DNA of 27,616 nucleotides, taken from positions 1 through 27,616 of the forward strand of contig JBHHXI010000022.1 in assembly GCA_046756945.1 (NCBI GenBank). Reading direction: 5' to 3'. Origin of the DNA: JACZQZ01 sp046756945 (lineage in GTDB: Bacteria; Pseudomonadota; Alphaproteobacteria; Rhodospirillales; 2-02-FULL-58-16). The notes beneath the pieces are model-generated. The model was not told the DNA's origin. It saw nothing but the letters and a program-made list of their open reading frames with translations, and made no database searches. Shown here piece by piece: positions 8,436 to 16,805 of the stretch. Every line of letters starts with the position of its first letter. The stretch's first letter is position 1. The position numbers and the translations under genes are program-made.

Positions 8436-8475
8436 GGGGATGCCCCCCGCATTCGGCGTCGGGGGGACACCCCCC
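8436..8475 (-). repeat. GC-rich palindromic dispersed repeat, copy A
   Basis: On the minus strand this begins with the hairpin GGGGGGTGTCCCCCC (complement of 8461-8475), followed by a short linker and ATGCGGGGG with a C-rich return arm. A second, closely similar 40-base copy lies at 24939-24978. This copy sits in the divergent spacer between eipB and the diguanylate cyclase. It is a REP-like dispersed element judged only from two copies in the window. Confidence 0.7.
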
Positions 8476-8481
8476 GGGGAC

Positions 8482-8576
8482 CCGGCAAAAAATCACCCCT
8501 CCGGCAAGATTTTCCTACGCGGGACCACGCCTAACACTTTGATTCCAGGGAATTCCCGATTGGCACGGCAATTGCG
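8482..8576 (+). promoter_or_regulatory. Sigma-54 promoter with upstream repeated half-sites
   Basis: TGGCACG at 8561-8567, four bases, then TTGCG at 8572-8576 matches the -24/-12 consensus of RpoN promoters with correct spacing. Predicted transcription starts near 8587. Sixty to ninety bases upstream are two near-identical half-sites, CCGGCAAAA (8482-8490) and CCGGCAAGA (8501-8509), at the right distance for an activator. They resemble what I remember of the ftr sites bound by FlbD in flagellar promoters. A perfect palindrome GGGAATTCCC (8548-8557) abuts the -24 box. The core promoter is well supported; activator identity is inference. Confidence 0.8.
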
Positions 8577-8676
8577 CCGATAAGCCCGACGCATGGCACG
8601 CCACGGGCCGGTCGCGCCCGCCCCGGCGACAGTTCGCGTGGCGAGAGCGGCGCGGCCATTGATAAAGGGAACCGTC

Positions 8677-9405
8677 TTGACCCTCCCCAAAACTGTTCAC
8701 CGCCGTGAGGCGAGCGACGTTCCGAACACCTCCGACCTCATTTCCAGCGTCTCCGTTCTCGCCGACAGCCTGGAGCGGGCAAACACCCCGGCCAGCGGCG
8801 GCGGCGTGTTCGCCCTCCGCGAAGCCGCCAGGAACGCCCTCGTGGCGGTGCTCGACGCCGAACGGCGGATGGTCCAACAGCGCGACCGCATCATGTATCT
8901 GGAACGGCTCACCATGACCGACGAATTGACCGGCCTGCTGAACCGGCGCGGCTTTCAGGCGCAGCTGCGACGCGCCCTGGCCGCCGCCAACCGGTACGAG
9001 GAGCGCGGCCTGCTGGCGTATGTGGACCTGGACGGCTTCAAGCCGGTCAACGACACCTATGGGCACGCCGCCGGCGACGAGGTGCTGCGGCAGGTGGCCG
9101 GGGTCCTTAACGACAACGTGCGCGACACCGACTGCGTGGGCCGCATGGGCGGGGACGAGTTCGCCATCCTGCTGACGCGGACCAGCCCCAAGGACGGCGT
9201 CAAGCGAGCCCGGTGGCTGGAAGAGCTGGTCAACACCACGGTCGTCGACTGGCAGGGACGCACCATCACGCTCAGGGCCAGCTTCGGCTTCCAGCGGTAC
9301 GGCCCGAAGGACGACGAACACGAACTTCTCAAACGCGCCGACAGCGCCATGTACAACGCCAAGCGCCTGCGCGGCGACCGCACGGATCACAGGATCAGCG
9401 CGTGA
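8677..9405 (+). CDS. GGDEF diguanylate cyclase
   Basis: Soluble enzyme making cyclic di-GMP from two GTP, about 242 residues. A short helical N-terminus ends in the linker LERLTMTDELTGLLNRRGF that normally leads into GGDEF domains. The substrate-binding segment is YVDLDGFKPVNDTYGHAAGDEVL. The active motif GGDEF is intact (residues 158-162). RDTD stands five residues before it, a product-inhibition I-site. There is no transmembrane or sensory domain. I favour the TTG start at 8677, with AAAGGGA six bases upstream. An in-frame ATG at 8593 would lie only about six bases from the predicted sigma-54 transcription start. Control by sigma-54 suggests a link to flagellar or surface-attachment regulation. 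Confidence 0.92.
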   Translation: MTLPKTVHRREASDVPNTSDLISSVSVLADSLERANTPASGGGVFALREAARNALVAVLDAERRMVQQRDRIMYLERLTMTDELTGLLNRRGFQAQLRRALAAANRYEERGLLAYVDLDGFKPVNDTYGHAAGDEVLRQVAGVLNDNVRDTDCVGRMGGDEFAILLTRTSPKDGVKRARWLEELVNTTVVDWQGRTITLRASFGFQRYGPKDDEHELLKRADSAMYNAKRLRGDRTDHRISA

Positions 9406-9449
9406 CGAACGAGCCGCGGCAAGCGGCGTGAAAATGCAAAGACCGGCCG

Positions 9450-9929
9450 ATGAGGATTGATCCAGCGCTGAGCTACCAGGGCGCGCTCACGGCGCTCCAC
9501 CCGCCGGGGCGCGGCCTGGTGCCCGCACCCCAGCCGCCGCTCCCGGCCACCGCCCGGCCGGCGCAAAAACCCGCCCCGGCGGAGCCGCCCATCGCGGAGT
9601 TGTTCCGCTCCATAGACGTGCGCAACCTCACCCCGCGCCAGGCGGTGGAGTTGGGCATGGACCTGCACGTGGCGGGCGTTCTGCCCTTTGAAGAATACGC
9701 CATGCTGGCGTTCCAGCCCGAGCTGCACCCCGATTACGACCGCACCGTCGGCGCCCTCATCGGCGAGAAAGCCCAACCCGCCCGGCCACGCGATTTCGTC
9801 GCCATGTGGGAGGAGCGCCTGGCCTTCGAGCGCAAATACAACGCCGGCGACCCCAAGCTGATCGCACGGACGGCGCACATCGTCACCGTCCTGCGCCAGA
9901 TCGAAACGCCGACCAGCGTGGTCGTCTGA
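9450..9929 (+). CDS. Conserved hypothetical protein, probably in the sigma-54 operon
   Basis: A 159-residue protein without a family name I can give. The first about 50 residues are proline/alanine-rich and look disordered. The rest is a compact, mostly helical region: RSIDVRNLTPRQAVELGMDL, then HVAGVLPFEEYAMLAFQPEL and MWEERLAFERKYN. It has no signal peptide, membrane segment or cysteine. It starts 44 bases after the diguanylate cyclase, on the same strand, without a visible promoter, so co-transcription from the sigma-54 promoter is likely. I recall similar small proteins in other Rhodospirillales, which I cannot verify here. A motility-related role is inference from promoter type only. Confidence 0.75.
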   Translation: MRIDPALSYQGALTALHPPGRGLVPAPQPPLPATARPAQKPAPAEPPIAELFRSIDVRNLTPRQAVELGMDLHVAGVLPFEEYAMLAFQPELHPDYDRTVGALIGEKAQPARPRDFVAMWEERLAFERKYNAGDPKLIARTAHIVTVLRQIETPTSVVV

Positions 9930-9960
9930 AAATAACAAAAGCGGGCCACCGGGCGGGCCC
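9930..9960 (-). terminator. Rho-independent terminator of aspS
   Basis: Read on the minus strand, GGGCC pairs with GGCCC around an eight-base loop (9943-9960), followed by GC and the T-rich run TTTTGTTATTTT. It begins ten bases past the aspS stop. It also lies just past the convergent gene ending at 9929, but the T-tract favours the minus direction. Confidence 0.65.
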
Positions 9961-9969
9961 CCTTGCGCC

Positions 9970-11775
9970 CTACCGCGCCCCGCCGCCCGTCTCCGTCCCC
10001 TTCGCCTTCGGCAGGTCGAGGCGGATGTGCAGTTCCTTGAGCTGCTCGGCGTCGACCGGCGCCGGCGCCCCCATCAGCAGGTCTTCGGCCTGCTGGTTCA
10101 TGGGAAACGCGATGATCTCGCGGATATTGGGCTCGCCGGCGAGCAGCATGACGATGCGGTCTATGCCCGGCGCCGAGCCGCCGTGGGGCGGCGCGCCGAA
10201 CTTGAGCGCGCGGAGCAGGCCGGCGAACTGCTCTTCCACCTGTTGGCGGGAATACCCGGCGATGGCGAAGGCCTTGTACATGATCTCGGGCCGGTGGTTG
10301 CGGATAGCGCCGCTGGAAAGCTCGACGCCGTTGCAGACGATGTCGTACTGGTAGGCCATGATCTCCAGCGGGTCCTTGGTCTCCAAGGCCTCCAGGCCGC
10401 CCTGGGGCATGGAGAAGGGATTGTGGCTGAACGCGATCTTCCCGCTCTCTTCGTCCCGCTCGTACATGGGATAATCGACGACCCAGCAGAAGCGGAAGAC
10501 GTCCTTTTCCAGGAGATCCAGCGTCTCGCAGATGCGCCGCCGGGCCAGGGCGGAGAAGGTTTCGGCGTCGCGCCTTTTGCCGCAGACGAAGAACACGGCG
10601 TCGCCGTCACCGACGGCTGCGCTTTCACGGATACGGCCGATGCGGTCGTCCGCCAGGTTCTTGGCGATGGGCCCCTTGGCCCCGCCGTCGGCAAAGACGA
10701 TGTAGCCCAGCCCGCCGGCGCCCTCGTCGCGGGCCCAATTGTTCAGCTTGTCGAAGAAGCTGCGGGGCTTGTCCGCCGCCCCGGGGGCGGGGATGGCGCG
10801 CACCTGGGATCCCTTGTCGACGGCGTTGGCAAACAGGCCGAAGTCCGACCCGCGGAAGGCTTCGGTCACGTCCACCATGGTCAGGGGGTTGCGCAGGTCC
10901 GGCTTGTCGGTGCCGTACTTGACCATGCATTCGGCGAACGGGAGGCGCGGAAACGGCGGCCCGGTGACCGCGCGGCCGCCGGCGAACTCGTCGAAGACGC
11001 CGTGCAGCACCGGCTCGATGGCGTTGAACACGTCTTCCTGGGTGACGAACGCCATCTCGAAATCGAGCTGGTAGAACTCGCCCGGCGAGCGGTCGGCGCG
11101 GGCGTCCTCGTCGCGGAAACAGGGCGCGATCTGGAAGTACTTGTCGAAGCCCGACACCATGATCAGCTGCTTGAACTGCTGGGGCGCCTGGGGCAGGGCG
11201 TAGAACCGGCCCGGGTGGTGCCGGCTGGGAACCAGGTAATCCCGCGCCCCTTCGGGTGAACTGGCGGTGAGGATGGGAGTCTGGAACTCCATGAAGCCCT
11301 GCTCGATCATGCGCCGGCGAATGCCGGAGATGACCTCGTTGCGGAGCACGATGTTGCGGTGCAGGCGTTCACGGCGCAGATCCAGGAACCGGTGCCTGAG
11401 CCGCATTTCCTCGGAATATTCGGCCTCTCCCGCCACCTGCAGGGGCAGCACGTCGGCCGGCGAGTCCACGTCCAACGCCTCGATGGCGAGTTCCACCTCG
11501 CCGGTGGGCAGGCCGGGATTGATGGTGTCGTCGGAGCGTTTCACCACCGTTCCGGTGACCGTGATCACGCTTTCCGGACGCGCGCCCTCGGCGATCCCGA
11601 AGAGCGGGCTGGAGACGTCGATGACGCACTGGGTCAGGCCGTAGTGATCGCGCAGGTCGATGAAGAGCAGATTGCCGTGGTCACGCTTGCTGTGGATCCA
11701 CCCCGACAGCCTGGCCGGTTGTCCGGCGTGTTCCAGCCTGAGCTCTCCGCAGGTATGGGTACGATAGGGATGCAT
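9970..11775 (-). CDS. aspS: Aspartate-tRNA(Asp/Asn) ligase
   Basis: Class IIb aminoacyl-tRNA synthetase, 601 residues, charging tRNA-Asp with aspartate. An OB-fold anticodon-binding domain (GWIHSKRDHGNLLFIDLRD) is followed by catalytic motif 1, motif 2 (FRDEDARADRSPGEFYQLDF), the bacterial GAD insertion domain and motif 3 (APPHGGSAPGIDRIVMLLAG). The SPGEF variant in motif 2 is the alphaproteobacterial form. His33 in RDHGN corresponds to the residue that in Pseudomonas AspRS goes with relaxed specificity, so this enzyme probably also mischarges tRNA-Asn for GatCAB. That is inference. The ATG at 11775 opens MHPYRTHTCGELR, the conserved start; the frame continues upstream without similarity. It ends at a terminator shared with a convergent gene. 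Confidence 0.97.
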   Translation of the reverse strand: MHPYRTHTCGELRLEHAGQPARLSGWIHSKRDHGNLLFIDLRDHYGLTQCVIDVSSPLFGIAEGARPESVITVTGTVVKRSDDTINPGLPTGEVELAIEALDVDSPADVLPLQVAGEAEYSEEMRLRHRFLDLRRERLHRNIVLRNEVISGIRRRMIEQGFMEFQTPILTASSPEGARDYLVPSRHHPGRFYALPQAPQQFKQLIMVSGFDKYFQIAPCFRDEDARADRSPGEFYQLDFEMAFVTQEDVFNAIEPVLHGVFDEFAGGRAVTGPPFPRLPFAECMVKYGTDKPDLRNPLTMVDVTEAFRGSDFGLFANAVDKGSQVRAIPAPGAADKPRSFFDKLNNWARDEGAGGLGYIVFADGGAKGPIAKNLADDRIGRIRESAAVGDGDAVFFVCGKRRDAETFSALARRRICETLDLLEKDVFRFCWVVDYPMYERDEESGKIAFSHNPFSMPQGGLEALETKDPLEIMAYQYDIVCNGVELSSGAIRNHRPEIMYKAFAIAGYSRQQVEEQFAGLLRALKFGAPPHGGSAPGIDRIVMLLAGEPNIREIIAFPMNQQAEDLLMGAPAPVDAEQLKELHIRLDLPKAKGTETGGGAR

Positions 11776-12002
11776 GAAGGGAAACCCTCGCCGCGAATCG
11801 CCGGCTCGTTCCGGAGGTAGACGTAAACCACTGGCACCCGGTCGCGGTGCCGCCGGTGGGCGCAAAAGCACACGCTCGGCCACCGTTTGTCAAGGCGCCT
11901 GTCCCGGGCCGGCGCCGGAGCCCGCGGCGGCCGGCCGCGGCGCCCGTTGGCGGCGGAGGGGACGGCGATGGGAGCGGACGCAGGCCGTTCCGGCCGGCGG
12001 GA

Positions 12003-14978
12003 TCACCGACGGCCCAGCCCTTTCAGGGACTCCGTGAGGTCCCTGAGGACGATCGGTTTCTTCAACACCACCGATGCCCCCTCGGCAACGATATCCCGGT
12101 CGTCGCCGAAGGTGGTGTGACCCGTCACCACGACAATGGGAAGGTCCGGATCGGATTTATGCAGCCGCCGGATCAGCTCGGCGCCGCTCATCTCGGGCAT
12201 GAACAGATCGGTGACCACGACGTCGGCGGGGCGCGCCTGGTGAAGGTCCAGCGCCTCCCGGCCGTTCCCGGCGGTGGCCACGTCGTAGCCCTTGCGCCCA
12301 AGGTATTCGGCCACCTCCTCGACAATGGCCTCTTCGTCATCGACGACCAGGACCCGGGGCAACCGGGCCCGGGGCCGCCTGGTCCGGGTTTTTCGTTTCC
12401 CTCCCCTGCCCCTGTTCACCGCACCCGCTCCATTGAGGGGAACCGACAGCGAAATGCGGAAGACGGCCCCGCCTTCGGTGTTTTCGGCTTCCAGGCGCCC
12501 GCCCATGGCGTCGATGATGCTGTAACTGATGGACAGGCCCAGGCCGGTCCCGTGGCCTTCGGTCTTGGTCGTGAAAAAGGGATCGAAAATGCGCCCGATC
12601 GCCGGTTCGGGAATGCCGCCGCCGTTGTCGGCAACCGAAATGACCACCGTCTTGCGCCTCTTGTCGTCGACCAGGGATACCCGCACCTTGGGAGCGGGAC
12701 TGCCGTTCCCGGACCCGGCCGAGTCCATCATCGCGATGACCGCGTCGCGGGCGTTGGTGAGCAGATTGAGCACCACCTGTTCCAACTGCAGGGGATACCC
12801 CGAGACATGCCTGCAATCGGCGGGACAGTCCGTTTCCAGCTCGATGCCGGCGGCCCGGAACTGTTGTTCGATCAGGCGAATTCCCCCGGCCACCGCGTCG
12901 ACCGGGTTGAAGGATTCCAGCTTCGCGTTGTCCGTGCGGCTGAACAGGCGCATGTGGTCGATGATCTCCGCCATGCGGTCCCTTTGCCCGACGATGGTCT
13001 CCAGTTTCTTGCGCACGAACTCAACGTCGAACGCGCCTTCCTCCAGGCTCATCAGGGAAAGTTCCGCCGACATGCCCATGACGCTGAGGGGCTGGTTGAT
13101 CTCGTGGGCGATTCCGGACGCCAGTTCGCCCAGGGTGGCCAGCTTGGAGGCGTGGATAAGCTGCGCCTGGGCCTCCTTCTCCTCGGTAATGTCGAGGGTT
13201 ACCCCGTCCCAAACCACGGCGCCGTTTTCCCGGCGGTGTGGGCGGGCCATGGTGCGCATCCACTTGACCTTGCCCGAGGGCGTGATACGGCGATATTCCA
13301 GAACGTAAGGCTCCAACGTCTCAACCGACTTCTGGACCGTTTCGTCACACTTGGCCCGGTCGTCCTCATGAAGCGTCCTGGTCAGGAGTTCCGGTTGCGC
13401 GATAACCTCGTCCGGATCCAGTTCCATAAGATCACGCAGGCCAGGGCTCAAGTAGGCCCACCTAACGCGCCCGTCCGGATGCAGGATTCGGCGGTACACG
13501 TTCCCCGGGACGTTCTCCGCGATGGTCCGGAACCGCTCCTCGCTTGCCCGCAGCGCATCCTCGGCGCGCTTGCGCTCGGTGACGTCGGTGAGCACGGTGA
13601 GTGAGCGCACGAATTCCCCCGCCTCGTCCCGTTCCGCCACCGCCGACAGCAGGACGTCGACGACCTCGCCGTTCTTTTTCACGAACTGCAGCGGGAGGTC
13701 CGTGTACCGGCCCGCCGTTTTGAGCCGGCGGAGACCCGTGCCGGCCGTCGTACGGGCGGCGTCCTCGGTCATGAACTTGATGATCTTTTGGCCGATCACC
13801 TCGTCGCGCTCGTAGCCCAAGACCTTGAGCCAGTGGTCACTGGCGCTGAGCAGACGCCCGTCCCGGTCGATGGAGTGGAGCATCACCGGCGTGTTGTTAT
13901 AGGTCCGGCGGTAGCGTTCGCCGCTTTCCCGTATCGCTTCTTCCGCCCGCTTGAGCTCGGTGATGTCGGTAATGACGGTGCCGATGGCCACGCAATCGCC
14001 GTCCGGGCCGAAGATGGGGGACTTCTGCGAAATAATATCCCGCGTAACGCCGTCCGGAAACGTCATTCGCCGTTCCGCTTGAACGATTTGCTTCGTTTCA
14101 ACGACCTCTTGTTCTTGGGCGGTGATCCCTTCGAACGTGTCGGGAGGAAGGCCGTCGACCATCGTCTTGCCGATGATCTCGTCCCCGTCGACGGCGTACC
14201 AATCGCTGTATACCGCGTTGGCGATCAGGCTGCGGCCCTCCAGGTTACGGATGACGATGGCGCCGGGCGAACACTTGATGACGGCCTTGAGCCATGCCTC
14301 GCTTTGCATCAGTTCCCTGGTCCGCTCCTCGACGCGTATTTCAAGGTCGTCGCGGACCTCGCGCAGTTGGCGTTCGATTTTCTTCAGGTCCGTGATGTCG
14401 GTACGGACGCCGACGATGCCGCCTTCGGGCGTTCGCATCTCCTCGACCCGGACGGTACGCACGTCGGAAAGTTCGTATTCGACGGCCCCCTTGGGATCGC
14501 GGTGGTAGGCGAGCCTTTCCTGGATCCATTCCTCTGTCCGGCCGTCACTGGGGCCGAACTGCCCCCTTTCGACGCCCAGGCGCAATACCTTCTCGAACGA
14601 TACTCCGGGCACAAAGACGTCGGCGATCAGGGGATAGAGTTTCGCCATCTTGCTGTTGACCACGGCGAGCCTGTCGTCGGCGTCGTAACAGGCGAAGCCT
14701 TCAGGCATGCTGTCGATGGCGATCTTCAACAGCTCCTCGGCCCGCTTGCGCTCGGCGATGCTCCTTAGCAACGCCAAGGTCGGGATGATCAACGCGATCG
14801 CGGCCAGGCTCGTGCCCGTAATGACGTATTCCCAGTGGGTTTGGAGCGATTCTTTCTCGTAATCGGACGAGAACAGTTGCCCGATGATGTCCTCGAGTAC
14901 AAATTTCCACAACACCGTGAGCAGGAAAATGCTCAGCAGGGTCAGGCCCGCCAGGGTGAAGATTGTCCGAGCGCTCAT
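12003..14978 (-). CDS. Membrane hybrid histidine kinase with four PAS-like domains and receiver
   Basis: Sensor kinase of 991 residues. TM1 is about 6-27 and TM2 about 50-72, with a small periplasmic loop between them. Four PAS-like units follow (about 84-200, 225-345, 353-470, 480-605), joined by coiled-coil linkers of the TDITELKRAEE type. The dimerisation domain carries His625 in GIAHEINQPL, the NtrB/FixL-like class. The ATPase has NLLTNARDAV, VADNGGGIPEP and GHGTGLGLSIS. A C-terminal receiver (about 873-990) has VVDDEE, phospho-acceptor Asp924 in VVVTDLFMPEMSG, Thr952 and Lys974. No response regulator gene is adjacent, so output probably goes through a phosphotransfer protein or a distant partner. 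The ATG at 14978 is chosen because the first membrane helix begins right after it. Confidence 0.95.
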   Translation of the reverse strand: MSARTIFTLAGLTLLSIFLLTVLWKFVLEDIIGQLFSSDYEKESLQTHWEYVITGTSLAAIALIIPTLALLRSIAERKRAEELLKIAIDSMPEGFACYDADDRLAVVNSKMAKLYPLIADVFVPGVSFEKVLRLGVERGQFGPSDGRTEEWIQERLAYHRDPKGAVEYELSDVRTVRVEEMRTPEGGIVGVRTDITDLKKIERQLREVRDDLEIRVEERTRELMQSEAWLKAVIKCSPGAIVIRNLEGRSLIANAVYSDWYAVDGDEIIGKTMVDGLPPDTFEGITAQEQEVVETKQIVQAERRMTFPDGVTRDIISQKSPIFGPDGDCVAIGTVITDITELKRAEEAIRESGERYRRTYNNTPVMLHSIDRDGRLLSASDHWLKVLGYERDEVIGQKIIKFMTEDAARTTAGTGLRRLKTAGRYTDLPLQFVKKNGEVVDVLLSAVAERDEAGEFVRSLTVLTDVTERKRAEDALRASEERFRTIAENVPGNVYRRILHPDGRVRWAYLSPGLRDLMELDPDEVIAQPELLTRTLHEDDRAKCDETVQKSVETLEPYVLEYRRITPSGKVKWMRTMARPHRRENGAVVWDGVTLDITEEKEAQAQLIHASKLATLGELASGIAHEINQPLSVMGMSAELSLMSLEEGAFDVEFVRKKLETIVGQRDRMAEIIDHMRLFSRTDNAKLESFNPVDAVAGGIRLIEQQFRAAGIELETDCPADCRHVSGYPLQLEQVVLNLLTNARDAVIAMMDSAGSGNGSPAPKVRVSLVDDKRRKTVVISVADNGGGIPEPAIGRIFDPFFTTKTEGHGTGLGLSISYSIIDAMGGRLEAENTEGGAVFRISLSVPLNGAGAVNRGRGGKRKTRTRRPRARLPRVLVVDDEEAIVEEVAEYLGRKGYDVATAGNGREALDLHQARPADVVVTDLFMPEMSGAELIRRLHKSDPDLPIVVVTGHTTFGDDRDIVAEGASVVLKKPIVLRDLTESLKGLGRR

Positions 14979-15304
14979 GCCGTCGCCCGCCGCGGGCCAG
15001 ACCGGAGCGCCGCCCATGGGAGGCCGGAAAACAGGGCCACGATACAGGCGGGCCACATAAAGGTGGAACTTGACAGGACCAGGGCGACGGCGCCCGGGGT
15101 CGCCGGCCACGGCGCCGAAATATTTTCCGGCGGCACCACCAGCGCCAGTCCCGCCCCGGCGCCGGGACAACAGGCGCGCGCCAAAAATGCGGCCCGCGTC
15201 AAGGCCGACGCGGAAACCCACGCTCCGGTGGAATTGGCCACAGCACCCCTCCCCCAAATGCCATCAATCCGGCATTCACCGGACGGACCCGCTGGCCGTA
15301 GCAT
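14975..15304 (-). CDS. Possible small membrane protein overlapping the kinase start
   Basis: An open frame of up to 109 codons whose stop overlaps the kinase ATG as ATGA, the signature of translational coupling. Its C-terminal half is hydrophobic (about residues 50-62 and 73-98, with VALVLSSSTFMWPACIVAL), compatible with one or two membrane segments, and the last residues are basic. There is no recognisable family. The ATG at 15304 has no clear ribosome site. In GC-rich DNA such a frame can arise by chance, so it stays a weak candidate. Confidence 0.25.
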   Translation of the reverse strand: MLRPAGPSGECRIDGIWGRGAVANSTGAWVSASALTRAAFLARACCPGAGAGLALVVPPENISAPWPATPGAVALVLSSSTFMWPACIVALFSGLPWAALRSGPRRATA

Positions 15305-15575
15305 ACCATGCAGAGCGAAAACGCCTAAAGGTACGACCTTTACGGCTAGCCCGATTATTCGTGATTCTTGTTCGCCATCTTATGGAGTTTCGGCAATAGC
15401 GAAACCACCCATTGGTATAGGGTCGCCATACGAACGTATAGTTTCGATCCCCACCTCCAAACCCCCGCCCAGGTTGCCGCGACGGTGGCGCCACCTTCCG
15501 GCCGCGCCTCCCCTTCGCGAATGGGACAGCGTCCGGCGCGGCCGATGCGCATCGAGGACTCACGGACTGACCCTA
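15305..15575. promoter_or_regulatory. Spacer upstream of the histidine kinase with three palindromes
   Basis: This stretch is richer in A+T than its surroundings and carries no gene that I can support. Within 115 bases there are three dyads: TAAAGGT/ACCTTTA with a three-base centre (15326-15342), GTTTCG/CGAAAC with a seven-base loop (15387-15405), and ATACG/CGTAT with a two-base centre (15428-15439). The neighbouring genes are both minus-strand, so the kinase promoter is expected here. The palindromes are observed; their function as operators is inferred. If the weak small ORF at 14975-15304 is not real, the gene-free stretch extends down to 14979. Confidence 0.45.
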
Positions 15576-16580
15576 TCAGGTCCCGGGCAAGCCCTCGCAG
15601 GATGCCGATGAACTTTCGTGCGCCGTAGCCCGGCGCAGACGGTCGTTGATGGCCCGGCCCAGGCCCCTCTCGGGTATTGGCATGACGGCGATGGCGCGGA
15701 ACCCGGGCCGGTCGAGGGCGCGGATCATGGCGAACAGATTGGCCGCCGCTTCCGCCACGTCGCCGCCGGGGCTCAGGTTCAACGCCGCTCCGGCGGGGGC
15801 GGGACCGAAGGCGAGCAGGGCCTCGCCGGGCCGGGCCTCGACCGCGTTCAGCCTGAGGGGCAGGCCGGGCGCGTAATGGCGCTCCAGCATGCCGGGAGAC
15901 TTCGGCCGTTTGCCCGCCGCCTCCGCCGCCGCCAGCGGCCCGACGACGGCCTCGATGTCCTCCACCGGCACGCCGCCGGGCCTGAGCACCGCCGCGGTTC
16001 CGCCGCTGAGGTCGACAACCGTGGATTCGACGCCCACCGGGCACGGCCCGCCGTCGACGATGGCGGCGCAGGCGCCGCCCAGGGACTCGGCGACGTGGGC
16101 GGCGGTCGTCGGGCTGAGCCGGCCGGCACGGTTGGCGCTGGGAGCGGCCACGGGGCATCCGGCGGCGCGCAGGAGGGAGCGGGCCACCGGGTGGCTGGGG
16201 ACGCGCACGGCCACGGTATCGAGGCCGGCGCTGACAAGCAGCGAAACGGCGCACCCGGCGCGCCGGGGCAGCACAAGGGTCAACGCCCCGGGCCAGAAGG
16301 CGCGGGCCAGATCCGTCGCCCGGCCGTCGAAATCCCCCACCCCGGCGGCGGCGGCCGTCTCCGCAACGTGGACGATCAACGGGTTGAAGCGGGGCCTGTC
16401 CTTGGCGGCAAAGACGGCGGCCACGGCGTCGTCGTTGGTGGCGTCGGCACCCAGGCCGTAGACCGTCTCGGTGGGAAAAGCGACGAGCCGGCCCTGGCGG
16501 ATCAGCGCCGCCGCCTCGGCGACGGCGTCCGGGGTGGCGGGAAGGATTTGAGTGCTCACTTGCGGGTGTGTCACGTCCAC
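15576..16580 (-). CDS. sua5: L-threonylcarbamoyladenylate synthase, two-domain Sua5 type
   Basis: Enzyme of 334 residues making threonylcarbamoyl-AMP from threonine, bicarbonate and ATP, the first step of the t6A37 modification in ANN-decoding tRNAs. The YrdC/TsaC domain (about 15-205) shows RLVAFPTETVYGLGADA, KDRPRFNPLIVHV, FWPGALTLVL and PSANRAGRLSPTTA. After the linker KRPKSPGMLERHYAP comes the smaller Rossmann-like Sua5 domain (to about 320), so this is the long form. The start is GTG at 16580; GTG codons at 16574 and 16559 are alternatives and none has a decisive ribosome site. It is isolated from other t6A genes in the window. Confidence 0.93.
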   Translation of the reverse strand: MDVTHPQVSTQILPATPDAVAEAAALIRQGRLVAFPTETVYGLGADATNDDAVAAVFAAKDRPRFNPLIVHVAETAAAAGVGDFDGRATDLARAFWPGALTLVLPRRAGCAVSLLVSAGLDTVAVRVPSHPVARSLLRAAGCPVAAPSANRAGRLSPTTAAHVAESLGGACAAIVDGGPCPVGVESTVVDLSGGTAAVLRPGGVPVEDIEAVVGPLAAAEAAGKRPKSPGMLERHYAPGLPLRLNAVEARPGEALLAFGPAPAGAALNLSPGGDVAEAAANLFAMIRALDRPGFRAIAVMPIPERGLGRAINDRLRRATAHESSSASCEGLPGT

Positions 16581-16631
16581 GCCGCCGTCCGCCCAATGCC
16601 CAACAGTATCGACGACCGGTATACGCGCCGG

Positions 16632-16667
16632 GTCCTAAAAAGAGCCGCCGGCAACGCCGACGGCTCT
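16632..16667 (-). terminator. Rho-independent terminator downstream of cysQ
   Basis: On the minus strand AGAGCCGTCGGC pairs with GCCGGCGGCTCT (one mismatch, three-base loop; 16641-16667) and is followed by TTTTTAGG. It lies about 140 bases after the cysQ stop and 50 bases before sua5, so it should separate the two minus-strand units. Confidence 0.8.
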
Positions 16668-16805
16668 CCTTCATTTTCTCTGCTCAGGGCTCGGACCACC
16701 CGCGGTAATGATCCGGCACCGCAGTCACCGCAAAGAATTGCGGCGGCTCATGCGTGGTCGGTTTCCCGAACACGGAAATAAATATGGTCCTGATTCGGGA
16801 CGACG

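Noticed and set aside
11847..13604. Plus-strand frame of 585 codons opposite the histidine kinase
   Set aside because: It is antisense to a well-supported kinase and receiver; no domain is recognisable.
15355..16674. Minus-strand frame of about 440 codons overlapping sua5
   Set aside because: It is Arg/Gly-rich low-complexity translation of the sua5 region in another frame.
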